A stretch of 64,000 nucleotides of DNA from a bacterium (GTDB lineage: Bacteria > Zixibacteria > MSB-5A5 > GN15 > FEB-12), in assembly GCA_020444475.1 (NCBI GenBank), contig JAHLKV010000001.1:868001-932000 (forward strand). Reading direction: 5' to 3'. Of the stretch, positions 24,462 through 33,475 are shown piece after piece. The position numbers were made by a program, and so were the translations under genes. The stretch's first letter is position 1. Every line of letters starts with the position of its first letter. A model generated the notes under the pieces. It was not told where the DNA came from and made no database searches. It saw only the letters and a list, made by a program, of their open reading frames with translations.

Positions 24462-25891
24462 GACAGCTTCGCTATCCTCTCCAGCACCGGCTTGCGTATA
24501 TGGGTGATCGATCCGGCACCGATTATGACAATGGTATCACCGGGGCGAACCATGCCGGCGACTTCCTCGATGGCGTTTTCCTTCTTGCCGACATACGAGA
24601 AATGCTGGTGCCCCTGACGAAGCGCTTCTTCACGGATTGAATCCGACGTCACTCCGGGAATAGGTTCCTCGCGTGCGGGGTAGATGTCGGTCAGGATGCA
24701 GAAGTCGGCGCGACTGAGGACGTCGGCGAATTCCTTCAGGAAATGTTTCGTCCGGCTGTACAGGTGCGGCTGGAAGATCGCAACGACGCGACCCGAGAAA
24801 TTGGTACGGGCGGTGTCGAGAGTCGCCGCTATCTCGGTCGGATGATGCGCGTAGTCATCGATGACCGTGATCTCGTTGGCGGTTCCGATCAGCTCGAAGC
24901 GACGACCAACACCGTTGAAGGATCGAAGGGCGTCGGCGATCGTCTCAAACGAAACGTCAAGCTCCCGTGCGGCGGCGCAGGCCGCCAGAGCGTTGGCGAC
25001 GTTGTGCCGGCCCGGGACATGCAGGATCAACTCGCCGAGCAGATCACCGCGGCAGTACACTGAGAAAGTCGTGCGTCCCGCCTCCTGACGCACTTCGACC
25101 GCCCGGTAGTCGGCGTCGGTCGAGAAGCCGAAGGTCGCGTAGGGTCGGGTGATACGCTGGCGAAGCTCGGCCAGATTGGGATCGTCGGCCGATATAATGG
25201 CTGATCCGTAAAACGGAACGCGGTTGATGTACGACAGGAAGGCGCCGCGAAGATCGTCCATGTCGGCATAACAATCCAGATGGTCGGCCTCGATATTGAG
25301 CACCACCGCCATGCTTGGGAACATGGCGAAGATGGACCGGTCGTACTCATCGACTTCAGCGACAAGATAGTCACCTTCGCCGAGCGATGCTCCCGTTCCA
25401 AGTTCTGCGACCACACCGCCGACGATCAGGGTCGGCTGTAACTGCGCCTGACGGAAGATCTTGCCTATCATCGACGTGGTCGTCGTCTTACCGTGCGTGC
25501 CGGCCACCCCAACCGAGAATTTGAGGCGCATCAACTCGCCGAGCATTTCGGCGCGCTTGATGACCGGTATGCCCAGACGGCGAGCCTCGACCACTTCGGG
25601 GTTGTTTTCGCCTACGGCCGAGGAGATCACGACGACATCGATATTCTCGATATTGGCGGCGCGGTGCGCAGTAGCAACATCGATACCGATCGAGGTCAGG
25701 TAGTCGGTCACTTCGCTGGGTGTCGTGTCGGAGCCGGAGATCTCGTAGCCGAGATTTTTCAGTATCTCCGCGATACCGGACATGCCGGCGCCGCCGATAC
25801 CGACGAAGAACAGTTTTTTGAATCGACCGAACATCATGGTTTCACGCACAAAGCGAATGGCTTTTCGAGTAATGACTGCATCACCTGTCAC
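24458..25891 (-). CDS. murC: UDP-N-acetylmuramate--L-alanine ligase
   Basis: Mur ligase adding L-Ala to UDP-MurNAc. The N-terminal Rossmann motif is 'FFVGIGGAGMSGIAEIL', the ATP loop is 'VAGTHGKTTTTSMIG', and 'NIEADHLDCY' lies in the central domain. Two starts are possible: GTG 25891 with GGAGG five bases upstream inside the end of murG, giving 477 residues with an 18-residue basic extension, or ATG 25837, closer to the family's usual N-terminus but without a ribosome binding site. I keep GTG 25891. It overlaps murG. Confidence 0.95.
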   Translation of the reverse strand: MTGDAVITRKAIRFVRETMMFGRFKKLFFVGIGGAGMSGIAEILKNLGYEISGSDTTPSEVTDYLTSIGIDVATAHRAANIENIDVVVISSAVGENNPEVVEARRLGIPVIKRAEMLGELMRLKFSVGVAGTHGKTTTTSMIGKIFRQAQLQPTLIVGGVVAELGTGASLGEGDYLVAEVDEYDRSIFAMFPSMAVVLNIEADHLDCYADMDDLRGAFLSYINRVPFYGSAIISADDPNLAELRQRITRPYATFGFSTDADYRAVEVRQEAGRTTFSVYCRGDLLGELILHVPGRHNVANALAACAAARELDVSFETIADALRSFNGVGRRFELIGTANEITVIDDYAHHPTEIAATLDTARTNFSGRVVAIFQPHLYSRTKHFLKEFADVLSRADFCILTDIYPAREEPIPGVTSDSIREEALRQGHQHFSYVGKKENAIEEVAGMVRPGDTIVIIGAGSITHIRKPVLERIAKLS

Positions 25892-27035
25892 CGTCGCCTC
25901 CTGTTGTCGGCGCCTGTTGTATCATGCCTATTATGTGTTTTGCGATCACATCGACCGCCGGCACTTCGGGCCGGTTGGCAGCGATCGCCTCTTTCATTCG
26001 TGTTGCCGATCCGTCCGAGAGCATCGTCACCGCTTCGGTGATCGGATTGATTCTCTCGAGTTCGTCCTGCGCCACGACCACCGCACCACCGTACGACGCG
26101 TATTCTTCGGCGTTCTTCCGCTGGTGATCCCCGGCCGCATGCGGGTAAGGGATGAGGATCGACGGCAGCGCGCAGGCTTCGAGTTCTGCGATCGTCAGCG
26201 CGCCCGCGCGCGCGATCGCGATATCGGCGGCGGCATAGACCAGGTCCATGCGCTCACTGAACGGGAAAACCGCTTTGCCACCGGCATGGTCGCCCAGTTC
26301 GCGCACGACGTCCTCGTGGTCCAGCTTGCCGGTCTGCCAGAGCAGCTGGTACCCCTGGGGAAGCGGTGTGCGCCGGAGATGTTCGAGGATCGCCCGGTTG
26401 ACCGGACGTGATCCTTGCGAACCGCCGATGATCAGGATCGTCTTTTTGTTCGGATCGAGTCCGAACGTACGCAGAGCCTCTTCCCTGTCGCCTTCGCTGA
26501 CCGTCCGACGCACCGGGTTGCCACAGACGGTGACACCGCCGGAGGTGGAGATAAGGGAGCCGGCCCCGCTAAAGCCGAGAAAGACGTGGGTGGCTCGCGG
26601 GGCCAGCTTTCTGGTAGTGATCCCGGGGAACGAATTCTGTTCCTGAATAATGGTCGGGATGTTGCGCAAGGCTGCTATCTTGACGACCGGCAGGGCGACA
26701 TAGCCGCCCGTGCCGATCACGATATTCGGTTTGAGGCGACTGAGCAGCCGCCAGGCGTTGATCACGGCGCCGATCAACACGAACGGCACCAGGAGATTCC
26801 TGAGAGTGAAAGTCCGCACCAGTCCGCGCACGTTGACGATGTGCAAGGGGTAGCCAAGCGTCTCGCGGATGCGATACTCGATGCCGCGTTTCGTTCCGAC
26901 GAAGTGGATGTCGATCTCCCGTGTACCGCGGACCAACTCCGTGATGCGATTGGCGACGGCGATTGCCGGGTACAAGTGTCCGCCGGTACCACCGCCGGCA
27001 AACAGCAGGGTTGCCTTGTGCGCGGTCGTCGTCAT
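25881..27035 (-). CDS. murG: lipid II synthase (UDP-GlcNAc transferase) MurG
   Basis: 384 residues from ATG 27035, which overlaps the ftsW stop as ATGA; longer frame upstream only shadows ftsW. The GT28 signature 'GGGTGGHLYPAIAVANRI' is at about 13-30, and the UDP-GlcNAc site includes 'IIGGSQGSRPVNRA' and 'ACALPSILIPYPHAAGDHQ'. MurG adds GlcNAc to lipid I on the inner face of the membrane. Confidence 0.97.
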   Translation of the reverse strand: MTTTAHKATLLFAGGGTGGHLYPAIAVANRITELVRGTREIDIHFVGTKRGIEYRIRETLGYPLHIVNVRGLVRTFTLRNLLVPFVLIGAVINAWRLLSRLKPNIVIGTGGYVALPVVKIAALRNIPTIIQEQNSFPGITTRKLAPRATHVFLGFSGAGSLISTSGGVTVCGNPVRRTVSEGDREEALRTFGLDPNKKTILIIGGSQGSRPVNRAILEHLRRTPLPQGYQLLWQTGKLDHEDVVRELGDHAGGKAVFPFSERMDLVYAAADIAIARAGALTIAELEACALPSILIPYPHAAGDHQRKNAEEYASYGGAVVVAQDELERINPITEAVTMLSDGSATRMKEAIAANRPEVPAVDVIAKHIIGMIQQAPTTGGDGDR

Positions 27036-28132
27036 CGTACCGTCCTCCGCGACAGATTCAGCAGCACACCGATGGCCGCGCTGGAAACCAGCAGTGAGGA
27101 ACCACCATATGAGACAAACGGCAGCGGCAGACCGGTCACCGGCAGGAGTGCGGTGACCACGCCGATATTGATGGCGATATTGACAAACAACGCCCACGCG
27201 AATCCTGCCGCGAGCAGGTAACCGAATCTGTCCGGCTGGGCAGCGGCGATCTTGAACCCGCGCCAGAGGATGAAAGCGAACAGGGCCAGTATGACCAGCA
27301 GGCCGATCATACCGAGCTCTTCGCCGATAGCGGCGAAGATGAAGTCGGTGTGCGGGTAGGGCAGGAAAAACAGTTTTTGACTGCCGTTACCGAGCCCGGT
27401 GCCGAAGATGCCACCGGAGCCGAGTGTGAGCGCCGCCTGCCGCACCTGATAGCTGCCCTGTAAGGGATCAAACACCGACGCCAGGTAATCGAGTATGCGG
27501 GCCTTCTTGTAGCCGAGTACGAAGACCATAAGAGTCGCCAAGCTGACCGCCGGTAACGCCACGGCCGCAAGATGTTTGATGCGAGCTCCCGCCAGAAAGA
27601 AGATGCCGACGGTGGTCAGGATGATGACGATCACCGATCCGAGGTCCGGTTCGAACAAGATCAGCAGTAAGCCGAGACCGATTATCGGCACGTACGGGAT
27701 TAGCAGGTCTCTAAGATTGGTGATGTTCCGTTTCGGATTGGAGAGACTAAAGGCAAAATAGATCACCATCAGGAAACGGAAGAGCTCCGATGGCTGGAGG
27801 CTGAACCCGAACAGCATGATCCACCGCTGCGAGCCGTTGCGTGAGGGCATGAGAAACACGAGTGCAAGCAGCCCGAGGGTCAGCAACAGCGCCGGCGCGG
27901 AGTACACCGCGAGTCTCGAGAGATCGAGCCGGGTGATGACAAGTATAGCGATCGCCGACAGCAGGACCCAGATCAGCTGTTGCTTGAAGAAATATATCTG
28001 CGAGCCGAAACGGCTGGCGGCGATGATTGACGAGGTCGAATAGACCATCACCAGTCCGACCAGCAAGAGCAGACCGTAGGCGGCCAGCAGGCCTTCATCG
28101 ATTGATGTGCGCTTAGCCCTGGAGGGTCTCAT
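27032..28132 (-). CDS. ftsW: SEDS-family peptidoglycan glycosyltransferase FtsW
   Basis: About 366 residues from ATG 28132, just inside the murD end; the frame is open to 28267 but that part lies within murD. About ten hydrophobic helices are visible. Family motifs include 'NGSQRWIMLFGFSLQPSE' and 'HTDFIFAAIGEELG', followed by 'PVTGLPLPFVSYGGSS'. FtsW polymerises lipid II at the septum together with the transpeptidase FtsI, encoded in the same cluster. Confidence 0.95.
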   Translation of the reverse strand: MRPSRAKRTSIDEGLLAAYGLLLLVGLVMVYSTSSIIAASRFGSQIYFFKQQLIWVLLSAIAILVITRLDLSRLAVYSAPALLLTLGLLALVFLMPSRNGSQRWIMLFGFSLQPSELFRFLMVIYFAFSLSNPKRNITNLRDLLIPYVPIIGLGLLLILFEPDLGSVIVIILTTVGIFFLAGARIKHLAAVALPAVSLATLMVFVLGYKKARILDYLASVFDPLQGSYQVRQAALTLGSGGIFGTGLGNGSQKLFFLPYPHTDFIFAAIGEELGMIGLLVILALFAFILWRGFKIAAAQPDRFGYLLAAGFAWALFVNIAINIGVVTALLPVTGLPLPFVSYGGSSLLVSSAAIGVLLNLSRRTVR

Positions 28133-29504
28133 TTTTCTTCTTGCCGTTGCGAAGTGCGGCGACCGCAGCTTTGAAAGCACGGCCCCGGTGTTCAAAGTTT
28201 TCGAACATGTCAAAGCTCGCGCAGCCGGGCGAGAGAAGGACGGTCTCTCCCGGGAGGGCGAGTTCAAAGGCTTTCATCACAGCTTCTTCAAGGGTCGCGG
28301 CGAACTGGGTCGGAAAGGCCTGTCCCAGGTCGTTGAAAATCTTGTCGCGGGCTTCGCCGATCGCGAGAATGCCTTTGATCTTGCTGCGACCGACCTCGAC
28401 TATCGGCGTGTACGGGGCGCCCTTGTCGCGGCCGCCGGCGATGAGATAGACCGGGGTCGTCATGGACTGAAGTGCGACCACGACCGAATCGACATTGGTC
28501 GCCTTGGAATCGTTGACAAACTTGATGCCCGCGACCGTCTCCACCGGCTCCAGTCGATGCTCGACACCAGCAAACGAGCGAAGCGCCTCCGCCATAGCCT
28601 CGACCGGTACACCGAGCGCGGCGGTAGCGGCCACCGCCGCCGAGGCATTCTGGAGATTGTGTCGACCCTTGATACGGATATCGTCGATGGCGATGACGTC
28701 TTCGTCCGAGCCGTTGCGCCGCAATCCGAGGGTGTTGTTTCTGATGTAGGTCACGGCGCCGTTGGGCGCGACGATAGAAAAGCTCTGCTTGGTTGCCGAC
28801 GTCGGTATGGATTCGAGATCGATCTGCGGATCATCGTGGTTGACGATGAAGCAGTCCGGGGCCTGCTGATTCTCGCAGATGCGATATTTCACCGCCCGGT
28901 AGGCTTCGAGCGTCCGGTGACGGTCGAGGTGATCGGGCTGGACGTTGAGCAGGAGCGCCACCCGCGGCTGGAAGTCGGCGATGGTCTCGAGCTGGAACGA
29001 TGACGTCTCCACGACGGCGACGCCGTTTTCGCCGACGCGATCGGCGATTTCGGCGAACGGCCGTCCGATATTGCCGCACACTTCGACCTGCCACCCGGCG
29101 GCAGCGAAGATCTCGCCGATCAACGTGGTGGTAGTCGTCTTCCCGTTCGAGCCCGTGACGGCGACGATGGGCGCTTTGCAGACCCACGACGCGAATTCGA
29201 GTTCGGAGAAGATGGGGATACCGCGTTCGCGCAGTTTGGCGACTATCGGCACGGTAGGCGGCACACCGGGCGAAATGATCACGTAGTCGGAGTCGAGCAC
29301 CCGGTCGGTGTGCCCACCGGCCTCGTACTCTATCCCGACCTTGCGCAGGGCCGCGATCGGCTCGACCAGGATTTCTTCGCGGGCGCTGTCGGTGACGAAC
29401 GGCTTGCCGCCAAAACGGAGCGCGAGTCGTGCGGCAGCCAAACCCGACCGGGCCATGCCAATGACGCCGATACGGCGTTCTCGTATGCGTTCTTCTATGG
29501 TCAT
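28113..29504 (-). CDS. murD: UDP-N-acetylmuramoylalanine--D-glutamate ligase
   Basis: 463 residues from ATG 29504, overlapping the mraY stop as ATGA. A longer frame to 29975 is mraY read in the wrong frame. N-terminal domain 'GVIGMARSGLAAARLALRFG', ATP loop 'VTGSNGKTTTTTLIG', then 'LNVQPDHLDRH' and 'ATNVDSVVVAL' of the C-terminal domain. Adds D-Glu to UDP-MurNAc-L-Ala in the cytoplasm. Confidence 0.97.
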   Translation of the reverse strand: MTIEERIRERRIGVIGMARSGLAAARLALRFGGKPFVTDSAREEILVEPIAALRKVGIEYEAGGHTDRVLDSDYVIISPGVPPTVPIVAKLRERGIPIFSELEFASWVCKAPIVAVTGSNGKTTTTTLIGEIFAAAGWQVEVCGNIGRPFAEIADRVGENGVAVVETSSFQLETIADFQPRVALLLNVQPDHLDRHRTLEAYRAVKYRICENQQAPDCFIVNHDDPQIDLESIPTSATKQSFSIVAPNGAVTYIRNNTLGLRRNGSDEDVIAIDDIRIKGRHNLQNASAAVAATAALGVPVEAMAEALRSFAGVEHRLEPVETVAGIKFVNDSKATNVDSVVVALQSMTTPVYLIAGGRDKGAPYTPIVEVGRSKIKGILAIGEARDKIFNDLGQAFPTQFAATLEEAVMKAFELALPGETVLLSPGCASFDMFENFEHRGRAFKAAVAALRNGKKKNETLQG

Positions 29505-30589
29505 CGTACTTTCAGGGTCGCTAAGGTTAACAGAGCGCACAGGGCGCCGACTATCCAGAATCGTATGACTACTTTCGGCTCCGCCCAGCCGGTCAGTTCG
29601 AAGTGGTGGTGCAGGGGCGCCATCTTGAAGATGCGTTTGCCGCCGCGATAGCGATAGGACAGCACCTGCAGGATCACGGAGAGGGCTTCGATCACGAACA
29701 CTCCGCCGACGATGATCAGCACGAGTTCTTTTTTGATCAGGATCGCGATCGCCCCCAGCGCGGCGCCGAGCGCCAGCGAGCCGGTGTCCCCCATAAAAAC
29801 CTGCGCCGGGTGGCTGTTGAACCAGAGGAAACCGAGAACCGCCCCGATCGCAGCGCCGCAGTAGACCGTCAGTTCGCCGCTTCCGGCGAAGTACTCGATC
29901 TGCAGGTAGCTGGAATAATCCAGACGTCCGGAGACATAGACGAGACCCGCAAACGCCGCGAAACAGAGTCCGCACAGGCCGATTGCGAGGCCGTCAAGGC
30001 CGTCGGTGAGATTTACGGCGTTGGAGGACCCGGCAATGACCAGCATCACCCACGGGATATAGAGAATCCCGAGATTGAGAATGTAGTTTTTGAAGAAGGG
30101 AATGTTGGTCGTGCCATCGTACTGCCCTTCGGGTCCGAGCCATGTGAGCAGGGCGCCGAAGATCAGGCCGAGGACGATCTGTCCGATCAGTTTCTTTTTC
30201 GCGACCAGTCCTTTCGGCTGTTTCGAGATTGCTTTGAGGTAGTCGTCCATGAAGCCGAGTACGCCCATCCACACGGTTACGAGCAGCAGCGTGAGGACGT
30301 AGAAGTTCGTCAGCGGCGCCCAGAGGAGGGTCGGGATGACTATGCCGGCAAGGATGATGAGTCCGCCCATAGTCGGCGTGCCTTCTTTCGCCTTGTGCGA
30401 CTGCGGACCCTCGGCCCGGATGTTCTCTTTCACCTGGTAACGTTTGAGCAGGTTGATGAAGAACGGACCGAGCACGAGGCAGATGAAGATGGCCGTGACG
30501 GTCGCACCGGCGGTGCGGAAGGTGATGTACCGGAAGAGGTTCAGGCCGGGGATTTGATCGGCCAGCGGCGCCAGCAGATGATACAGCAC
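29501..30589 (-). CDS. mraY: phospho-MurNAc-pentapeptide transferase
   Basis: 362 residues with about ten transmembrane helices. Hallmarks are 'GVLGFMDDYLKAI' (the DDD-type aspartates), 'NLTDGLDGLAIG' and the cytoplasmic 'APLHHHFELTGW'. MraY makes lipid I from undecaprenyl phosphate. The start is GTG overlapping the murF TAG by one base, with GGGAGG nine bases upstream. Confidence 0.97.
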   Translation of the reverse strand: MLYHLLAPLADQIPGLNLFRYITFRTAGATVTAIFICLVLGPFFINLLKRYQVKENIRAEGPQSHKAKEGTPTMGGLIILAGIVIPTLLWAPLTNFYVLTLLLVTVWMGVLGFMDDYLKAISKQPKGLVAKKKLIGQIVLGLIFGALLTWLGPEGQYDGTTNIPFFKNYILNLGILYIPWVMLVIAGSSNAVNLTDGLDGLAIGLCGLCFAAFAGLVYVSGRLDYSSYLQIEYFAGSGELTVYCGAAIGAVLGFLWFNSHPAQVFMGDTGSLALGAALGAIAILIKKELVLIIVGGVFVIEALSVILQVLSYRYRGGKRIFKMAPLHHHFELTGWAEPKVVIRFWIVGALCALLTLATLKVR

Positions 30590-31983
30590 TAGTGGGATCC
30601 TCCCTCGGAGCGCCAGCGCTCAAGAACGGTTTCAAGTCCGATTCCGCGCGAGCCTTTGACGTAGACCAGATCACCGGGTCGTGCGTCGTGGCGCACGCGG
30701 TCGGCGCAGAGTGTTGCGTTTTCGAAGTGAGCCAGCCGCGACTCGTCAGCGCCTCCCTCCAGGGCGCCGTCCATCATCGACTTCGATAACGGCCCCACAA
30801 AGTACGCCCGGTTGAAATCGAGCCTCGCCAGAAGCGATCCGATCTGTCGGTGGTAGTCGCGGCTGTGCTCACCGAGTTCAAGCATATCACCCAGCACCAC
30901 CAGCAGCCGCCCGCTTCGCGGCTGGGCCGCGAGCGTGCGCAGGCCGCCCGCCATCGAGTCCGGATTCGCGTTGTAGCAGTCTGCGATGAATGTCACTCCG
31001 TGCAGGCTCAACCGTTCACCCCGCATGGGGGCGGTGGACAACTCGATGGTGGTGGTGTCGATGGTATCGAACGAATAGCCCAGTTCGCGAACGATCGCGT
31101 ACGAGGCCAGGAGATTCTGTATCTGATAGTCGCCAAACAGGCGCAGGTGGAACTCGTGTCCCTCGATGGTGACGGCTGTCACGCCGTCGTCTCTGCCGAT
31201 GATGTCGTCTGTGCGGTAATCCGCATGGCTGGACCTGCCGAATGTTACCAGTCGGCGACCTGTGCGTTGTGCGACACGCATGAGAATGTCGTTATCGGCA
31301 TTGACGATCAACGGGGCAGTCGGCGACGAGGCGCTGACCAGCGAGATCTTCTCTTCAGCCACGTGCTCGATCGTACCAAGGAATTCGAGGTGCGACGGTC
31401 CGACGTTGGTGATCGCCACCAGATCCGGTTCCAGAATGGGCGCCAGGCGCGACATCTCTCCCGGCACGGAGATACCAAGTTCAAACACACCGACCCTGGT
31501 GTCGAGAGACATTCCCAGAATGGTCAGCGGCAATCCGTAGAGGTTGTTCAGATTGCCCGGCGTGCGATAGACCGACGGCTCGACCGCCTGCAGCAGACGA
31601 TAGGTCAGCTCTTTGGTCGTAGTCTTGCCGTTGGAGCCGGTGATGGCGACGCGTTTGCAGTGAAGCTGCCGACGGTACTGTGTGGCCAACTCAATCAATG
31701 CAGCATGCGGATTCTCGACCGTCACGACCGGAGTCGGAGGCAGGGGCGATTTCAGTGCCGGATGATCTCTCTCCCCGAGGATGCCGGCGGCGCCGCGTTC
31801 AAGGGCGCTCACCGCGTAGGCGTGACCGTCGTTCACCTCACCACGAATAGCGACAAACAGACGCCCCGGCGTGATCGTACGGCTGTCGATCGAGACGCCG
31901 GTGAACGTGCGCGCTGCGAACGCCGCATCGTTCAGTCGCCCGTGAAGGTCGAGGGCCAATGTGTCAAAACGCAAGGTTATCAC
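30589..31983 (-). CDS. murF: UDP-MurNAc-tripeptide--D-Ala-D-Ala ligase
   Basis: 464 residues. N-terminal 'GVSIDSRTITPGRLFVAI', ATP loop 'ITGSNGKTTTKELTYRLL', and 'TNVGPSHLEFLGT' are typical of MurF. It completes the UDP-MurNAc pentapeptide. Starts with GTG overlapping the murE stop (GTGA). No ddl gene is in the cluster, so D-Ala-D-Ala must be made elsewhere. Confidence 0.96.
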   Translation of the reverse strand: MITLRFDTLALDLHGRLNDAAFAARTFTGVSIDSRTITPGRLFVAIRGEVNDGHAYAVSALERGAAGILGERDHPALKSPLPPTPVVTVENPHAALIELATQYRRQLHCKRVAITGSNGKTTTKELTYRLLQAVEPSVYRTPGNLNNLYGLPLTILGMSLDTRVGVFELGISVPGEMSRLAPILEPDLVAITNVGPSHLEFLGTIEHVAEEKISLVSASSPTAPLIVNADNDILMRVAQRTGRRLVTFGRSSHADYRTDDIIGRDDGVTAVTIEGHEFHLRLFGDYQIQNLLASYAIVRELGYSFDTIDTTTIELSTAPMRGERLSLHGVTFIADCYNANPDSMAGGLRTLAAQPRSGRLLVVLGDMLELGEHSRDYHRQIGSLLARLDFNRAYFVGPLSKSMMDGALEGGADESRLAHFENATLCADRVRHDARPGDLVYVKGSRGIGLETVLERWRSEGGSH

Positions 31984-33461
31984 GACTCCTCGGATTCCAA
32001 TCCGGTGAATCCCATCGATGCCAGCACCTCCGTCGCAACCTGGCGGTCGTCGAACGGATACCGTGTGCCGGCGATCTCCTGATATGTCTCCGCGCCCTTG
32101 CCGGCGAGCAGAACCGCATCGCCCGGTCGGGCCATCTTCAGTACTTCCTGTATGGCTTCTTTCCTGTCTATCACAACTGTCGAACGGTTGTCATCAAGCG
32201 CCGGTCGGATCTCGTCGATTATTTTCGACGGATCCTCCGAGCGTGGATTATCCGAGGTCACGACGGCGTAGTCGGCATGATCCATCGCCGCCTTGCCCAT
32301 CAACGGCCGCTTGCCGGTGTCGCGATCGCCGCCGCAGCCGAACAGGAGCAGCAACCGACCGTCACACAGCTCGCGGGCGGAGCGACAAAGACGCTCGATC
32401 GCATCCGGTGTGTGGGCGTAGTCGATGTAGACCGCGAACGGCTGTCCCACCGAAACATGATTGAACCGTCCCGGAATCGGCCTGGCTGTTTCAAGGCCGC
32501 GGACGACGTTGTCGAGATCGACTCCCGAGGCCAGTCCGCCCGCCGCGGCCGCCATGGCATTGGAGAGGTTGAAGCGTCCGGGAAGCTTGAAGTCTATCGT
32601 GCGGGTACCGAGGGGCGTTACGAGATCGAAGGTCGTCCCGTCCGGCCTCAGCTCGAAATCGCCGCAGCGAATATCCGCCGTCTTGTCGTCCACCGCATAG
32701 CTCATGTAAGCGGAGGTGATCTCGCCGAACAGACGTCGGAACTCCGGTACGTCGAGATTGATGACCGCATAGCTGAGCGGTCCGTCGAGCTTGCCGATCA
32801 GCAGTGCCTTGGCATCAAGATACTCGTCCATCGTCTTGTGGAAGTCGAGATGGTCGCGGCTGATGTTGGTGTAAACAGCCACCCGGAAGTTGATCTCATC
32901 GACACGGTGCAGCACGAGTGCGTGCGAAGAGACCTCGACCACGGCGTTTACGCACCAGTTCTTCTTCATGAGGAAAAACAGCCGTTGCATGTCAAGTGAC
33001 TCGGGGGTGGTGCGTTCGGCCTTAAACGTCTCTTTGCCGGTGTCGTACACGAGTGATGTTATCAGCCCGGTCCGTTTCGTGCGCGCCTCGAGGATGTTCT
33101 TGATCAAGAAGCAGGTTGTCGTCTTGCCGTTGGTCCCGGTTACCCCGCAGGTTTTGATCTTGTGGCCGGGATAGCCGTAGAAGGCCGCCGAGACTTTCGC
33201 CATTGCAATGCGGACGTCCGGCACCTGCACGTGCACATCGATTCCGTCACAGCCTTCGCGCTCACCCATCACTGCGACGGCGCCATTCTCTTTGGCCTGC
33301 GGGACGAAGTCGTACCCGTCGACTTTGTACCCCTTGACGGCAAAGAACAGCCCGCCGGGTTTGGTGATCCGGGAGTCGTATTCGATATTTTCGATCTCGA
33401 TGGCAGCGTCGCCGGTGATAACGGCGCCTTCGATCGGTGCGATGAGCTGTTCAAGCGTAAT
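31980..33461 (-). CDS. murE: UDP-MurNAc-dipeptide--meso-DAP ligase, apparent ATT start
   Basis: The first conventional start in frame is GTG 33272, which would delete most of the N-terminal substrate domain. Upstream the frame stays open and encodes that domain: 'IENIEYDSRITKPGGLFFAV' and 'KVDGYDF'. At 33461 an ATT stands eight bases after AAGGGGAG and gives 493 residues, the normal MurE length, beginning ITLEQL. No ATG, GTG or TTG occurs between it and the upstream stop; only CTG codons do. Other motifs are the ATP loop 'VTGTNGKTTTCFLI' and 'TSDNPRSEDP', the DNPR form that selects meso-diaminopimelate. The ATT start is an inference. Confidence 0.92.
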   Translation of the reverse strand: MTLEQLIAPIEGAVITGDAAIEIENIEYDSRITKPGGLFFAVKGYKVDGYDFVPQAKENGAVAVMGEREGCDGIDVHVQVPDVRIAMAKVSAAFYGYPGHKIKTCGVTGTNGKTTTCFLIKNILEARTKRTGLITSLVYDTGKETFKAERTTPESLDMQRLFFLMKKNWCVNAVVEVSSHALVLHRVDEINFRVAVYTNISRDHLDFHKTMDEYLDAKALLIGKLDGPLSYAVINLDVPEFRRLFGEITSAYMSYAVDDKTADIRCGDFELRPDGTTFDLVTPLGTRTIDFKLPGRFNLSNAMAAAAGGLASGVDLDNVVRGLETARPIPGRFNHVSVGQPFAVYIDYAHTPDAIERLCRSARELCDGRLLLLFGCGGDRDTGKRPLMGKAAMDHADYAVVTSDNPRSEDPSKIIDEIRPALDDNRSTVVIDRKEAIQEVLKMARPGDAVLLAGKGAETYQEIAGTRYPFDDRQVATEVLASMGFTGLESEES

Positions 33462-33475
33462 AGTGCACGCTCCCC

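Noticed and set aside
28113..29975. 620-residue frame for murD
   Set aside because: The first 157 residues are mraY read in another frame; ATG 29504 overlaps the mraY stop and gives the family length.
31980..33272. murE as an N-terminally truncated gene starting at GTG 33272
   Set aside because: The missing domain is encoded in frame upstream and is well conserved, so the gene is complete but uses an unusual start.
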